A stretch of DNA of 64,000 bases from Vibrionales bacterium SWAT-3 (lineage in GTDB: Bacteria; Pseudomonadota; Gammaproteobacteria; Enterobacterales; Vibrionaceae): the NCBI GenBank assembly GCA_000169995.1, contig AAZW01000012.1, forward strand, positions 52,497-116,496. The letters are read 5' to 3'. Both the position numbers and the translations under genes were made by a program. Below, piece by piece: positions 53,259 through 63,095 of the stretch; the stretch's first letter is position 1, and every line of letters begins with the position of its first letter. Under the pieces are notes generated by a model. It did no database searches. It had not been told where the DNA came from and saw only the letters and a list, made by a program, of their open reading frames with translations.

Positions 53259-55250
53259 ATGAGCAATAACGAATTAAAGCACCAAACCCGCTCCCTCACC
53301 ATTAAGCTTTCAGATAACAAAAGTTATATCGTCACCCAATTAATTGGGGAAGAAAGCGTATCCGGCGGTTGTCAGTTTTCCGTTTCCATCGCAGCCAACA
53401 TGGAGATCGATACCAAAAACCTAGGCAAAGCCGTTTGTGTGTCTTATGAGTTTGATTCTGGAAAGCGCTTTTTTTCAGGCATATGTAGCACTCTGCAATT
53501 CACAGGATACAGCAAAGACAAGCACCAGTTTTATTATCAAGTAGAGATATTGGATCCGCTTAGCTTGCTGCAATACAAACGCAGTCGTCAGATTTTTCAA
53601 AACATGACGACGAAACAGATCATTGAAAAGCTGCTAGAACAAGCTGATCTCAAAAGCTATTTTCACTTTTCACTTTCCGGAAACGGGAAGAAGCATGAGT
53701 ATTGTGTTCAACTTGATGAAACCGACCAAGCTTTTATACAGCGCTTGTTAGCAAGCGAAGGGTGGCACTACCACGTACGCCACCAATCTAATAAGTCGAC
53801 AATCTGCATTGGCGATTCGAATCAACGATTTGAGAAAATATCTGATCCAAAGTTAAGCTATCAAATAGGTGGCAACAATCAGCAGCACGTACTAACAACG
53901 TGGAGCCAATCCCATCATGTTGGCAGCGGAAAGGTATCTGTCGCCGATCATACTCAAGATCTGGCTGAATTTTTTGATAGCGGCACCCGAAAAAGCACCG
54001 AAAGTTACGCGTCAGCTTCATTGACGCAAGAACTCTTTGCATTTGGTCACGAAAATAAAAATGAAGTCCGTGACGCTGCAAAAATGCATATGGAAGCGTT
54101 AGATCTTAAGAAATCAGCCTCTCACTCATCATCGAATTTAGCGACGCTTGCTTGTGGCTATAAATTTGAACTAACGAACCATCCTCTCGGTTCAATGAAC
54201 CAAGAGTACATCGTCACTCATCTATCACACCGCATATCCAGAGAAGAATCGAACAACGACGTCGCTTATCAGAATCAGTTTTCTTGCATCCCTTCGTCAC
54301 TGGTTTTTCGTCCAGAAATACTAGATAAACCGCGTGTCCATAGCTTACATACCGCAACCGTGACCGGGCCTAAGGGAGAAGAGATTTACCGAGATAAATT
54401 AGGCCGAATAAAAGTGCAATTTCACTGGGATAGAGGCGGCAAAAATGACGAAAACAGTTCATGTTGGTTGCCAGTATCGCAAGGGTTCGCCAGTAAGGGA
54501 TTCGGTTCTCAGTTCACACCACGCATTGGTGATGAAGTGATCGTTCAGTACATTGATGGTGATCCCAATCGTCCTATCGTGACCGGATCTTTATACAACA
54601 AAAACAGCGCAGCTCCTTATAGCTCGGATACTCAAAACGGCATCAAAACTCGTTCAACGCCTAAGGGCAGCAGCAAGCAAGGAAACGAACTGCGTTTTGA
54701 AGATCAAAAAGACAAAGAACAAGTGTACTTACATGCTGAAAAAGATTGGCTGCTGGACGTCAATAACGACAGCCAGTCAACGATTAAAGGCATGAAAAAG
54801 ACTCAAGTTGAGAAGAGTGCCACCCTAAACGTTAAAGAAGACATACAAGTCGAAAGTGAAAAAACGCTTACCGCCAAAAGTAAAGACAACTGGACGGGTG
54901 ACAGTGAGAAAGATCTGAACCTCAGTGCCGCTTCCAACATCAATATTGCGGCTAAATCGACAGTCAGCGTTGATGGCAACCAAGTATCGATCTGCGGTAA
55001 ATCGAAGATCGAACTCAAAGTGGGCGCGAGTAAAATCGAGATCAGCGCTAGTGGTATTAAGATCGACGCTCCTCAAGTCTCTGTTTCAGGAAAAGCAAAA
55101 GCAGAGATGAAAGCCGCAATGATCAATATTGAAGGCCAAGGTAAGGCCGATGTAAAAGCAGCGTTAGTGTCGGTTAACGGCAGTGCTATGACACAAATAA
55201 AAGCAGGGGCCATGGTGCAAATTCAAGGCGCAATTACAAAGGTAAATTGA
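53259..55250 (+). CDS. vgrG: VgrG (TssI) spike protein without toxin extension
   Basis: About 663 aa from ATG 53259 (GTG 53253 is the alternative; no clear RBS for either). Residues 1-380 are the gp27-like hub. GEEIYRDKLGRIKVQFHWDR, followed by SCWLPVSQGFASKGFG and PRIGDEVIVQYIDGDPNRP, are the VgrG/gp5-OB signatures. The tail from about residue 480 is a beta-helix needle of repeating short strands ending at residue 663. No catalytic C-terminal domain is attached. The stop overlaps the next gene's start. Confidence 0.95.
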   Translation: MSNNELKHQTRSLTIKLSDNKSYIVTQLIGEESVSGGCQFSVSIAANMEIDTKNLGKAVCVSYEFDSGKRFFSGICSTLQFTGYSKDKHQFYYQVEILDPLSLLQYKRSRQIFQNMTTKQIIEKLLEQADLKSYFHFSLSGNGKKHEYCVQLDETDQAFIQRLLASEGWHYHVRHQSNKSTICIGDSNQRFEKISDPKLSYQIGGNNQQHVLTTWSQSHHVGSGKVSVADHTQDLAEFFDSGTRKSTESYASASLTQELFAFGHENKNEVRDAAKMHMEALDLKKSASHSSSNLATLACGYKFELTNHPLGSMNQEYIVTHLSHRISREESNNDVAYQNQFSCIPSSLVFRPEILDKPRVHSLHTATVTGPKGEEIYRDKLGRIKVQFHWDRGGKNDENSSCWLPVSQGFASKGFGSQFTPRIGDEVIVQYIDGDPNRPIVTGSLYNKNSAAPYSSDTQNGIKTRSTPKGSSKQGNELRFEDQKDKEQVYLHAEKDWLLDVNNDSQSTIKGMKKTQVEKSATLNVKEDIQVESEKTLTAKSKDNWTGDSEKDLNLSAASNINIAAKSTVSVDGNQVSICGKSKIELKVGASKIEISASGIKIDAPQVSVSGKAKAEMKAAMINIEGQGKADVKAALVSVNGSAMTQIKAGAMVQIQGAITKVN

Positions 55251-55813
55251 TGATGTTGATAAAGGTTCCTCACCAATCCGCGCAAGACATCTTAAGTGTC
55301 TACGAGCCAAATGCCGCATTCGCAGAGTTAGCAGACGCGAACACTACGCCTATCGATTTGATTTCTGTGGCGATGGAGCAAGAGCTGTTTGCCGATGCTG
55401 TGACTTTTCTTGCGCATGCTCTCCCAGTTCGTGAATCCATTTGGTGGAGCGTAACCTGCGCCGCATCTCTGCATCACTGGCAAGAAGACGAAGCCAATGC
55501 CATACGCGCAGCAAAAGCTTGGGTTTATACACCTGATGAAACAAGCCGCCGATTTGCAGAACAAATGGCAGAAAAAGCGGGATTAGAAACCGGTGCTGGC
55601 TGGGCAGCTCAAGCAGCTTTTTGGAGTGGTGGCAGTATGATTAAGCCAGAGGATCCTGCCGTTCCCCCTCCCCCATACTTGTACGCACAAGCGGTCGCTG
55701 GAAGCATTAACCTTTCAGCAGTCTTACCTGACGGTGAAGAGGCGAAAGAACGCTATCAACAGTTTGTAGAAATGGGTCTAAACATCGCCTCTGGCGGAAA
55801 CGGGCAACAATAG
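55247..55813 (+). CDS. VgrG-linked adaptor-like protein (DUF6931-type, tentative)
   Basis: 188 aa, coupled to vgrG by a 4-bp ATGA overlap and 9 bp before the PAAR gene. An alanine and aspartate-rich helical protein with conserved-looking WWSVTCAASLHHWQEDEANA and AAFWSGGSMIKPEDPAVPPP. It resembles small proteins found beside VgrG/PAAR genes (DUF6931-like by my recollection). Such genes can load effectors or tips onto VgrG. The name is tentative and no fold is proven. An effector role is less likely because it lacks any toxin motif. Confidence 0.65.
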   Translation: MMMLIKVPHQSAQDILSVYEPNAAFAELADANTTPIDLISVAMEQELFADAVTFLAHALPVRESIWWSVTCAASLHHWQEDEANAIRAAKAWVYTPDETSRRFAEQMAEKAGLETGAGWAAQAAFWSGGSMIKPEDPAVPPPPYLYAQAVAGSINLSAVLPDGEEAKERYQQFVEMGLNIASGGNGQQ

Positions 55814-55822
55814 GGAAAGAAC

Positions 55823-56119
55823 ATGCTTCCAGCAGCCAGAGCAACAGACATGCACATGTGTCCGATGCAAACACCAGCAGTGGTGCCAATCCCTCACGTA
55901 GGCGGGCCATTGCTCCCTCTACCAACAACAGTATTGATCGGCAACCTGCCAGCCGCCACTCTAGGGCAGATATGTGTTTGTGTTGGCGCACCAGATAGCG
56001 TAGTTAAAGGAAGTGCAACCGTGCTGATTAACAATAAGCCCGCGGCGCGCATGGGCGATCTCACGGCTCATGGCGGAACCATAGTGATGGGGATGCCAAC
56101 CATATTGATTGGTGGATAG
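55823..56119 (+). CDS. PAAR-domain spike tip
   Basis: 98 aa made up almost entirely of a PAAR domain. The start, MLPAARATDMHMCPMQTPAV, and the later DSVVKGSATVLINNKPAARM and GGTIVMGMPTILIGG are the cone-forming repeats, with Cys and His residues positioned to bind zinc. It sharpens the VgrG tip. No C-terminal effector domain is fused, so cargo effectors would be non-covalent. RBS GGGAAAG lies just before the ATG. Confidence 0.92.
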   Translation: MLPAARATDMHMCPMQTPAVVPIPHVGGPLLPLPTTVLIGNLPAATLGQICVCVGAPDSVVKGSATVLINNKPAARMGDLTAHGGTIVMGMPTILIGG

Positions 56120-56283
56120 TAACATTTTCTTCAATTAAAAATTAAGAGGACGCTCATCTACTCGAGCTTTACTATACAGTCTTCATGATAAGCTTAATGT
56201 TTATACCTAATCAACTCGAAGATATAGGCTTTAGTCTCTGGAAATTATCGTTAATTCGGGTTCTGTCGCAAACTTAGAGCCCT
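56120..56283. other. Spacer between the PAAR gene and tnsE
   Basis: 164 bp with convergent transcription on both sides. No ORF or clear terminator. GGTTCTGTCGCAAACTTAG at about 56259 looks like a single IS6-type end, but no partner end is present. Confidence 0.35.
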
Positions 56284-57713
56284 CTAGGTTACTCTTTTCA
56301 CAGCCCTATGGAGCGCTTCTATCCATGCTGTCTCATACTCACTTTCGGTTCTGAGGACAGTTTCACCTTCAATTTTTTTGGTTCTAGAAGGGTGCTTAAT
56401 TTCAACCACTACTGAACAGTGTTCTTGGTTTGCTTTAGCATCCCATCGAACGCCTTTCTCGGAACATGCTTTCATTACGTGCGTAAGCCCATCTTTGCTA
56501 CTTTCAGAAAACCCAAATAATCTAGACCCTAGACTATGCTTGTCGTTAATATCGCTAATATCCACCTCAATGATGACAAGCGGGGTTTGCCGGTAATAGA
56601 AATATGCACAATGAAAGGTTCGAGCTCCTGTGTGAGCTTGTTATTGTATATCAGGGAAGAATTGTCCGGCTTTGGCATTGCCAAGCACTGTGTACCTTTG
56701 TGTTCATAATCAGGAAGTTTCATGAGCTTCTTGATTACCTTTTCAAAAATTTGAAAGTTACCTGTAGGTGCGACTACTTTCGGAGTCTCAGGCCTAGTTG
56801 GATCATCGCAATCACTACGATTGATCGCCCAGTCTAGTTCTTGCGCCGATCCTGTTGCTGTTCCGTGACCAACTCCAGATGTATCACGTTTTGGCTCTTC
56901 GGTGGTATTCACATTAGGCGCTACCCTCGATAATGCTTTTCCTGGGGAAACGGTTACTTCATCTTCAGTATTACAGACAAATCGAAAGCCTTCTTCACTG
57001 AAGGTATCCCTTTTTCTATGACTGCCTGGCGTAGCTTCAAAGTCCAACTGCGGATCTGGGTCTGTCCGGTTAATTTCTGGGCGCTTGCCGTTACTTGGCT
57101 CAATAGGAATAACATCGATTTTTTTTGGATGGAATATCGAGACTTTTTTTCCATAGTTAAAACTAGACGAGTAAACTATCTTGATTTCTTCAACATAAAA
57201 AAGCCTTGGGTCGCTTTCATCATACTCACCAGCAAGCTTAAATCGCCAACTTTTAAGTGGCGGTGGCTCAAAGTTAAAGTTCCACCCCGAATTTTCATCT
57301 TGTTGTAACTTGTCATAGATGCTGTTGAAGCTTCTTGTTGCCTCAGGATTAAGCAACAACCACCTCAAGTGTTTGCATGCATCCTTGGAGTTCAAATTCT
57401 TTAATGGGTAATCCGATGACCTGTTGAAACGGATAAAACACTCTTTTCCAGTATCATCCACAACGGCCATCCCCAATAACCCGTTTGGTCTTAAGGCTGT
57501 ACGTGTTAGATGTACATTGTGTAAAAAAAGTGCTCGAGCGAGCTCTATACAAGGGACAACAGCCTTTAAGTTACCCTCCCTTAAAATGATTGAATGCGAT
57601 TTGTTTGAAGAGGCTCTTTGAAAATTATCTGATATTTTTATGTCGATGATTTCGCGCTTATGTGGAAGCGTGCGTTCTTGTTCGATCGAGTAGTGAGAAT
57701 TAACAACCAACAT
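56284..57713 (-). pseudogene. tnsE: TnsE target-selection protein, frameshifted
   Basis: ATG 57713 opens a 394-aa frame. CIELARALFLHNVHLTRTAL matches LELARSLFLINSYFCRSCL of Tn7 TnsE, and SGWNFNFEPPPLKSWRFKLA matches ESWCFSFDPPPMQGWKLHV; VEEIKI follows as in Tn7. At about 56580 (AAACCCCGCTTG on the - strand) the reading must shift by one base to continue as LVIIEVDISDINDKHSLGSR, the counterpart of FVLLEVDASDG, to a stop at 56284. Rebuilt length is about 476 aa (Tn7 TnsE 538). TnsE directs insertion to replicating DNA and conjugal plasmids via a DNA-binding C-terminus. A one-base loss in a C run, or a sequencing error, explains the break. Confidence 0.85.
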
Positions 57714-57839
57714 TGGTATCAGTTCCGCCGGGACACGACTTTTCGGGAAACTGAAAACTGAACGTTGATATAAGGCCGGACTTTATTATTGAGAACGCGC
57801 TTGGTGTGGATACTTCCAATATTGATTAACGGTACATTT

Positions 57840-59408
57840 TCAGGAAAGTGCCGCAACTCTCTGCCAGGTTGGGATGTCCAATCGGAGAATTTCCCGTGCA
57901 GGTTTCCTGCTACGCGCACGGCTGAGTCCAGCAAGTCGTTCAATCTCACACACGGGCCTTAAAACATCATTACACTCAATGAGTTGAACCATAACACGGC
58001 TTAATCGTCTTGTTTGGTACTCTTCAACCGATTCGCTATATCGATCAAAAAACAAGCTGCAAAGTGGGAGTTTGTACAATTTTTTTTCGATCAAGCTCTT
58101 TTTGGCTATTTTCGACGCAAACCATGATTTTGAATGGCGAGGATCGTGTATTCTTCCCTCTGTTTCGTTCTTTATAGAAAGTAGCGCTTTCACTATCTGG
58201 CGGTCTCGAACCTGCCAATCAACACGATAATTCTGGTAATTTGAAGCGCGCTTGGGTTTGTGTACATTGAGCCACTCGCGATCATATCGATAAAGCCAAG
58301 AATACAGCCTAGCACCTAGGGCTGTCGTTCTTATCTTTTTAAGAGATTCAGTTTGTGACGATTCTAAAATTCCAAGCCACTGGTTTCTGATTATATCGCG
58401 CTTGACTATGTTTTTCGTCGCTCTAGTAGGGTGTGTTGCTCCTTCAATGATAGGGTATCCTCTAGCAAGATTAAGCTCTTCTAGTAAATCAACAGAACTG
58501 CCTCGAAGTGGCAGACAAACAATGAAGTGTTGCAGATAGCTGAATACCCTTCGATGTTTTCTGAAGATTGCAACTAACCATGTATTTGCCCCACAAAGTG
58601 CTAAGCCTTGTTGGTTCAACCATTCATCTGACCAATATCTGCGCACGGAATCCGAAATTGCTTTATGGTCTATTCTTGAACCAATCATCATTCCTGCATC
58701 TCTTGCAAGCCTCTGATAATAGAGCGTCCATTGCGCAGGTGAAATCGAACTTATTTTCGAGTTGAGTAAGATCTCTACCATTTCGGATATTCTCAGGTCG
58801 CAAGCGTTAGCGGCCTCAGAAAAACGTGTTTGGCATTGATAGCTACTCGCATCAACAAACTGATGCCTGTGTGTAGAGTGAATCGGTATGTATGTATCTA
58901 TGAGAATGCTCTGATGAAGCGGGCACGCGTTAACGCCAGGCACCTGAAACAATCGCTGCCAGTAGGTAAAACCAAGGTTCTTACTTTGTTCTTGCCAACA
59001 TAGAGGGCAAATCTTGTACGTCGTAGGCCACTCGATAACCGAAGCTGGAATACCTGCGCGAGACATACAGGGGTTCACTCGACTATGAATTAAATTGGCT
59101 TGCAACGCTTTATAGCGGTGTGACTCAACGAAGGGTTTAAACAACGGAAGGGACGTATAGCGCGCTACGATTTGCTTAGGGTTCACTTCCCATACGTGAC
59201 CGATATGATCCAAAAGCTGCGCGATATGACCTTGTAGAAAAGGCGAAGGAACGATCATTCTATTGCCAAAGAGAATGTCTAATGCGATCTTGTCATCTTT
59301 GATTCCCATTTGCTGGATAAACCGAGCAATAATACTAGTGAGCAACTCATCTTTCTGAGCGACTGGAAAATAGGTCAACATCTTCAACCACCAAACAAAT
59401 CGTTTCAT
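57840..59408 (-). CDS. tnsD: TnsD (TniQ-family) attachment-site targeting protein
   Basis: 522 aa, close to Tn7 TnsD (508). The N-terminal TniQ part has FPVAQKDELLTSIIARF and the zinc site C134-x2-C137...C162-x2-H165 (CPLC/CPLH). The TnsD-specific C-terminal half closely follows Tn7: SPAQWTLYYQRLARDAGMM, IFRKHRRVFSYLQHFIV, YSWLYRYDREWL and FDRYSESVEEYQTRRLS. In Tn7 TnsD binds the end of glmS and recruits TnsC. The present insertion in traD was not made at such a site. ATG 59408 or an internal ATG 59381 may start it. Confidence 0.93.
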   Translation of the reverse strand: MKRFVWWLKMLTYFPVAQKDELLTSIIARFIQQMGIKDDKIALDILFGNRMIVPSPFLQGHIAQLLDHIGHVWEVNPKQIVARYTSLPLFKPFVESHRYKALQANLIHSRVNPCMSRAGIPASVIEWPTTYKICPLCWQEQSKNLGFTYWQRLFQVPGVNACPLHQSILIDTYIPIHSTHRHQFVDASSYQCQTRFSEAANACDLRISEMVEILLNSKISSISPAQWTLYYQRLARDAGMMIGSRIDHKAISDSVRRYWSDEWLNQQGLALCGANTWLVAIFRKHRRVFSYLQHFIVCLPLRGSSVDLLEELNLARGYPIIEGATHPTRATKNIVKRDIIRNQWLGILESSQTESLKKIRTTALGARLYSWLYRYDREWLNVHKPKRASNYQNYRVDWQVRDRQIVKALLSIKNETEGRIHDPRHSKSWFASKIAKKSLIEKKLYKLPLCSLFFDRYSESVEEYQTRRLSRVMVQLIECNDVLRPVCEIERLAGLSRARSRKPAREILRLDIPTWQRVAALS

Positions 59409-59437
59409 TTATTAGAGTATAGTTAGCGGTTTCGTAC

Positions 59438-61027
59438 CTAGAGGTATGGTGTGATGTCAAGAATCATGCCTTCACGTTTTAGGTTGTTGTAGGTAGACAT
59501 TGGGTTGTCACTTCTCAGCAATCGAAGATCGTTATCCACATAACGAGGCTTTAGCTTGGCTACTTTTGATTTTTCAGGCTTACTTGTTGTCTCTGGTTTA
59601 TCCTCTAACGATTTTATATGCGCAACTAACCCAAATAGATCCTCACTAGGCTTTTCATCAATGGCTTGTCTCGCCGCTAGTTTAGCCACATCCTCACCAA
59701 GTCCCATGAGAATCAACATGCCTGTGAGTTCCACCAATTTATCATCAGTTACCTCACCAGTAGCTTCAAGCTCATCCACATCGCTATCGCTAGCTTGCCC
59801 AATAATACGAATTGAATCGGCAGGTAAGTCTAAGTCAGCATACTTAACGATTTCTTCTTTTCGACCGCTTTGGAGCGCTCGGATCATCGGATGAATGATC
59901 GACAACTCTTCGTTGAACACATCTTCGACTAACTTTAGGGTAATCACTTCTTTACCCGCAACCACTGCTCTTGCTTGGCAAAGGTAAAACAATGAAACAG
60001 CTACATGAGCGACACCTTGAGTGAGCTCCCAAAACAAGTCCTTCATTGGTGTCGTAATCGGTGTCGGTGATTGAAACCACTGCAACTTCCACATTCTATT
60101 GAAAAAGCGCTCCCATTCGCTTTCATCGGTTGTATTTGATAGGTGCTCGAATCGATTCCAATTCAAACTACCAAACTGAGCAGCGCGACGAGCAGACCTT
60201 AACGTAGGAGAAAAAAGTTCTAGGGCTTTGGGCGTGCCAATGAACAACACTGGCACTTTGATTACGTTAGTGAGAGTAACGAAGAAATTCAGTAATTTGG
60301 TCGCACCGCCGGAGCGCGCTGCACTAAGATGCTGAATCTCGTCAATGACTAAGATACCAATAGAATGAAGGGCGCATACTCTGGCTATGTCACCCAACAT
60401 AGATTCTGCTGATGACCTAGACTTCACATAGAGCAGTTCGTAGTCGCTTCCAATCGCGTCGTCTACCGCACGGAAAAAGTGGATACATAGGCTCTTTGCT
60501 GAACCATCATGAGGGCAATCAATCTTTAGCCATACCAACTGAGTATGCTGATAATCTGGGTGATAAATGGCTTGATGCTTATATGAATCTAAAATCGCTT
60601 GAACGGCAGTAGTTTTACCTGTTCCAGAACAGCCAATGACCGTCGTTGCCAACGCAGCACTACCCGCATTTCTCGATGCTGCGGAAAAATCGACGTTATC
60701 AACATCTAACAGGTTACGCTGATAGTCACTCGATGCGATATTTCGACCAAGGTATCCTCGGCGAATCATCCCTGAAATCATCTGTTCCAGTTGCAGGTGA
60801 GCTTTTGTCGGGTACAGAAAACCATCAAGTATTCGCATCATTGCATGGCGACGGATGTATCCAGGTAAGGTTTTTTCCGAGTCTCGCACTTTGGGGTAAC
60901 GATTTAACTCTTTTGCCGTATTCTGAGGTGAGTTCAATAAAGGTAGTGCATTGATCAAAGGCTGATTTCGGTAATCTTCGATTTCAGGATCTGCGTATTC
61001 CGCATGGTGAATCTTAATCATCGTCAT
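59438..61027 (-). CDS. tnsC: TnsC AAA+ transposition regulator
   Basis: 529 aa. Walker A is GCSGTGKT at residues 132-139 and Walker B ILVIDEIQHL, followed by the sensor-like FIGTPKALELF. The layout and length match Tn7 TnsC (555), with a TnsA/TnsB-interacting C-terminus (residues about 450-529, SKVAKLKPRYVDNDLRLLRS). TnsC reads TnsD or TnsE target complexes and activates the transposase. It overlaps tnsB by 14 bp and precedes tnsD by 29 bp. Confidence 0.95.
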   Translation of the reverse strand: MTMIKIHHAEYADPEIEDYRNQPLINALPLLNSPQNTAKELNRYPKVRDSEKTLPGYIRRHAMMRILDGFLYPTKAHLQLEQMISGMIRRGYLGRNIASSDYQRNLLDVDNVDFSAASRNAGSAALATTVIGCSGTGKTTAVQAILDSYKHQAIYHPDYQHTQLVWLKIDCPHDGSAKSLCIHFFRAVDDAIGSDYELLYVKSRSSAESMLGDIARVCALHSIGILVIDEIQHLSAARSGGATKLLNFFVTLTNVIKVPVLFIGTPKALELFSPTLRSARRAAQFGSLNWNRFEHLSNTTDESEWERFFNRMWKLQWFQSPTPITTPMKDLFWELTQGVAHVAVSLFYLCQARAVVAGKEVITLKLVEDVFNEELSIIHPMIRALQSGRKEEIVKYADLDLPADSIRIIGQASDSDVDELEATGEVTDDKLVELTGMLILMGLGEDVAKLAARQAIDEKPSEDLFGLVAHIKSLEDKPETTSKPEKSKVAKLKPRYVDNDLRLLRSDNPMSTYNNLKREGMILDITPYL

Positions 61028-63095
61028 CTCCTAAAAAATCATCCAGTGACGGGTATTCAATGCTTTCCGAATTGTGCCCCGTTTGAATCTCAATGACTTC
61101 AGCAGTACTTTGCCTCGACTCAGGCTTTAGGTTAACAGCGGTATTATCTCGCTCAAATTCTCGCTCCTCATCTCGATTACCCTTAATTCCGGCCAATCTT
61201 TGTGAGTCCTTTAATTTAGGTGTGTTTGCCTTTTTACCACGCTCTCGTTTGGCGATATTCTCCATCGTTTCCTGTAGGTCAGGAGCCTCAAAATCCTTAG
61301 CTTGATTCGCTGAAGCCTCTGCAACTTTAGAAGACTTGAGAATACCCGCAGCATCCACGAAACTCATTCCCTTGTATCGACGGCTACGATCTGAAAGCTC
61401 ACATATCCAATAGGATTGATAACTGTTGTCGGGTCTCAGATAAATAACATCGGTTCGACGCGGGTCAAAGGCCACCTCAACTTTCTTTGGTCTTGTCTGC
61501 TTAAATCGGTCAAACCAACCTTCAGCCATTGCTTCACGGCAAGTGTATTTCAGTCCTTTGAAACCAATACCGACCTCAGACACTGTCCCTTTTTCAGTGG
61601 GTAACAAGTTCACTTCAACCATCTCTTTACTGCATGGTCTTAACTTACCGGTGCGATTTTTGATTCCCCAGTTCCAAAGCTGAATGGGGACTGCGGGTAA
61701 GTCATTAGGCATATCTTCGGCAAAATCATAATCTTTAACTACGTGCCTAGTGTTGTAGTTGATAATGATGTGAATCACTGTCTCAGTGAATGCATGCAAG
61801 GTTAATTCTGCGTCTAGCTCATATCTGCGTCCTAAGCGCTTCTTGCCGTTGACTGGCTCAACAATACCACCGACATAGGGTCTGAATTTTGTTTGAAGAG
61901 TATTGAAATAGCGCTCCACACCGCCTTTATCATCCCCTCTGTAGGAACGCGAGTTACTTAATTGGATGTTAAAGGCATTAACGAGAACGTCAGCTTGCCT
62001 ATGCAAAAGCTCACCTTTATCCGCCATGATAGACGCAGGAATACCAATAGAAGGCCACATAGAAGAATCGATTTCTATTCCATAGCTCCGACAATACTCC
62101 GTTTTATCAAGAAAGGCGTTAGACATGGCCATCATAGCCGCAACCCATGATGGATTTTCTAAACCAACGTAAAGCCCAGTAACCATGCGACTAAAAACAT
62201 CTTTAACCACGTAAACCACTGGCCTACCGATGATTTTATTCGGGTCTTTCTCAGAAACTAAATAGAGATCCGCAATCGTTGCATCAATCTCATACCGCCC
62301 TCCAGGTCCGATATTCATAAAGGCTGATGTGCTTGTTAGCGCTCTAATATCCTTGTCGTATGCTTTGGATGGCGTTCTTCGTCTTACTACATCATGTTTC
62401 TTGTAGTTAGATTCATAGAAATAGCGGAATTGACGAAGAGTCGGTATGGAAGTCTTATCAGAGTCGGGATATCTTGATTTATACAAGCCAATTGCTTTAT
62501 CTTTGGCGTCTTTGATAGAGAACTTATCGTTTTGAAGAAAGAAGCCATCAATTGCTAGACTGAAAATTTCTGCGACATCATCGGTAATGATGGCACCTAT
62601 GCCCTCGGCAGTTGTTCGCTTCCGCCCGAGCTTATTGCCCACGTCACGCCTAAATTTACCTTTCCCACCTGACTTATGATAGTCAGGCAGTAATGCATTT
62701 GGCGTCATCCCTCTTTGCCAATATCGACGAAGTTGACGAATGAAGTAAATCCGGGGTTTTCCTGTCACTTCAACTGCGTTTCTAATTAGACGGTTTCGCG
62801 ACGTCTTATCAAATAATTCACTGTGGTCTTTTAGTAGAATTTTAAGCAGCGTATAGGCTTCATCTCGCTTGAGAGCTTGTGCACCGCCGGGCTCAACATG
62901 AGAGAAAGTAAAAGGTTCACTGATGCACTCTATCGTTTGTGCTGCGATAAGTTCATGTAGCTCAGAGATTGGCATAAGTATGGGCCAAGCCGATTCATCA
63001 TCGAGACTGATCAGCCAGATGAACTCTAACGTTTCGTACACAACACGTATTCGCTCGTTTGAATCTGTGTCTTGATAGACTTGATTAAGAAGCAT
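61014..63095 (-). CDS. tnsB: TnsB DDE transposase
   Basis: 693 aa from ATG 63095, which has GGAGG six bases upstream; an upstream start at 63116 lies inside tnsA without a site. The catalytic triad (numbered from ATG 63095) is D271 (EIDATIADLY), D359 (MADKGEL) and E394 (GGVERYFNTL), with spacings of 88 and 35 that equal Tn7 TnsB (D273, D361, E396). An N-terminal DNA-binding region precedes it. A C-terminal tail binds TnsC. TnsB cuts and joins the 3' ends and binds the 15-bp end repeats. Confidence 0.96.
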   Translation of the reverse strand: MLLNQVYQDTDSNERIRVVYETLEFIWLISLDDESAWPILMPISELHELIAAQTIECISEPFTFSHVEPGGAQALKRDEAYTLLKILLKDHSELFDKTSRNRLIRNAVEVTGKPRIYFIRQLRRYWQRGMTPNALLPDYHKSGGKGKFRRDVGNKLGRKRTTAEGIGAIITDDVAEIFSLAIDGFFLQNDKFSIKDAKDKAIGLYKSRYPDSDKTSIPTLRQFRYFYESNYKKHDVVRRRTPSKAYDKDIRALTSTSAFMNIGPGGRYEIDATIADLYLVSEKDPNKIIGRPVVYVVKDVFSRMVTGLYVGLENPSWVAAMMAMSNAFLDKTEYCRSYGIEIDSSMWPSIGIPASIMADKGELLHRQADVLVNAFNIQLSNSRSYRGDDKGGVERYFNTLQTKFRPYVGGIVEPVNGKKRLGRRYELDAELTLHAFTETVIHIIINYNTRHVVKDYDFAEDMPNDLPAVPIQLWNWGIKNRTGKLRPCSKEMVEVNLLPTEKGTVSEVGIGFKGLKYTCREAMAEGWFDRFKQTRPKKVEVAFDPRRTDVIYLRPDNSYQSYWICELSDRSRRYKGMSFVDAAGILKSSKVAEASANQAKDFEAPDLQETMENIAKRERGKKANTPKLKDSQRLAGIKGNRDEEREFERDNTAVNLKPESRQSTAEVIEIQTGHNSESIEYPSLDDFLGDDDD

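Noticed and set aside
56259..56277. IS6-like end GGTTCTGTCGCAAACTTAG
   Set aside because: Only one end, no transposase and no partner repeat, so it cannot be called an element.
56560..56600. Programmed -1 frameshift as an explanation for the split tnsE
   Set aside because: The AAACCCC run is not in the phase needed for tandem slippage (zero frame AAA-CCC-CGC), and Tn7 TnsE is read in one frame. A base loss or sequencing error is simpler.
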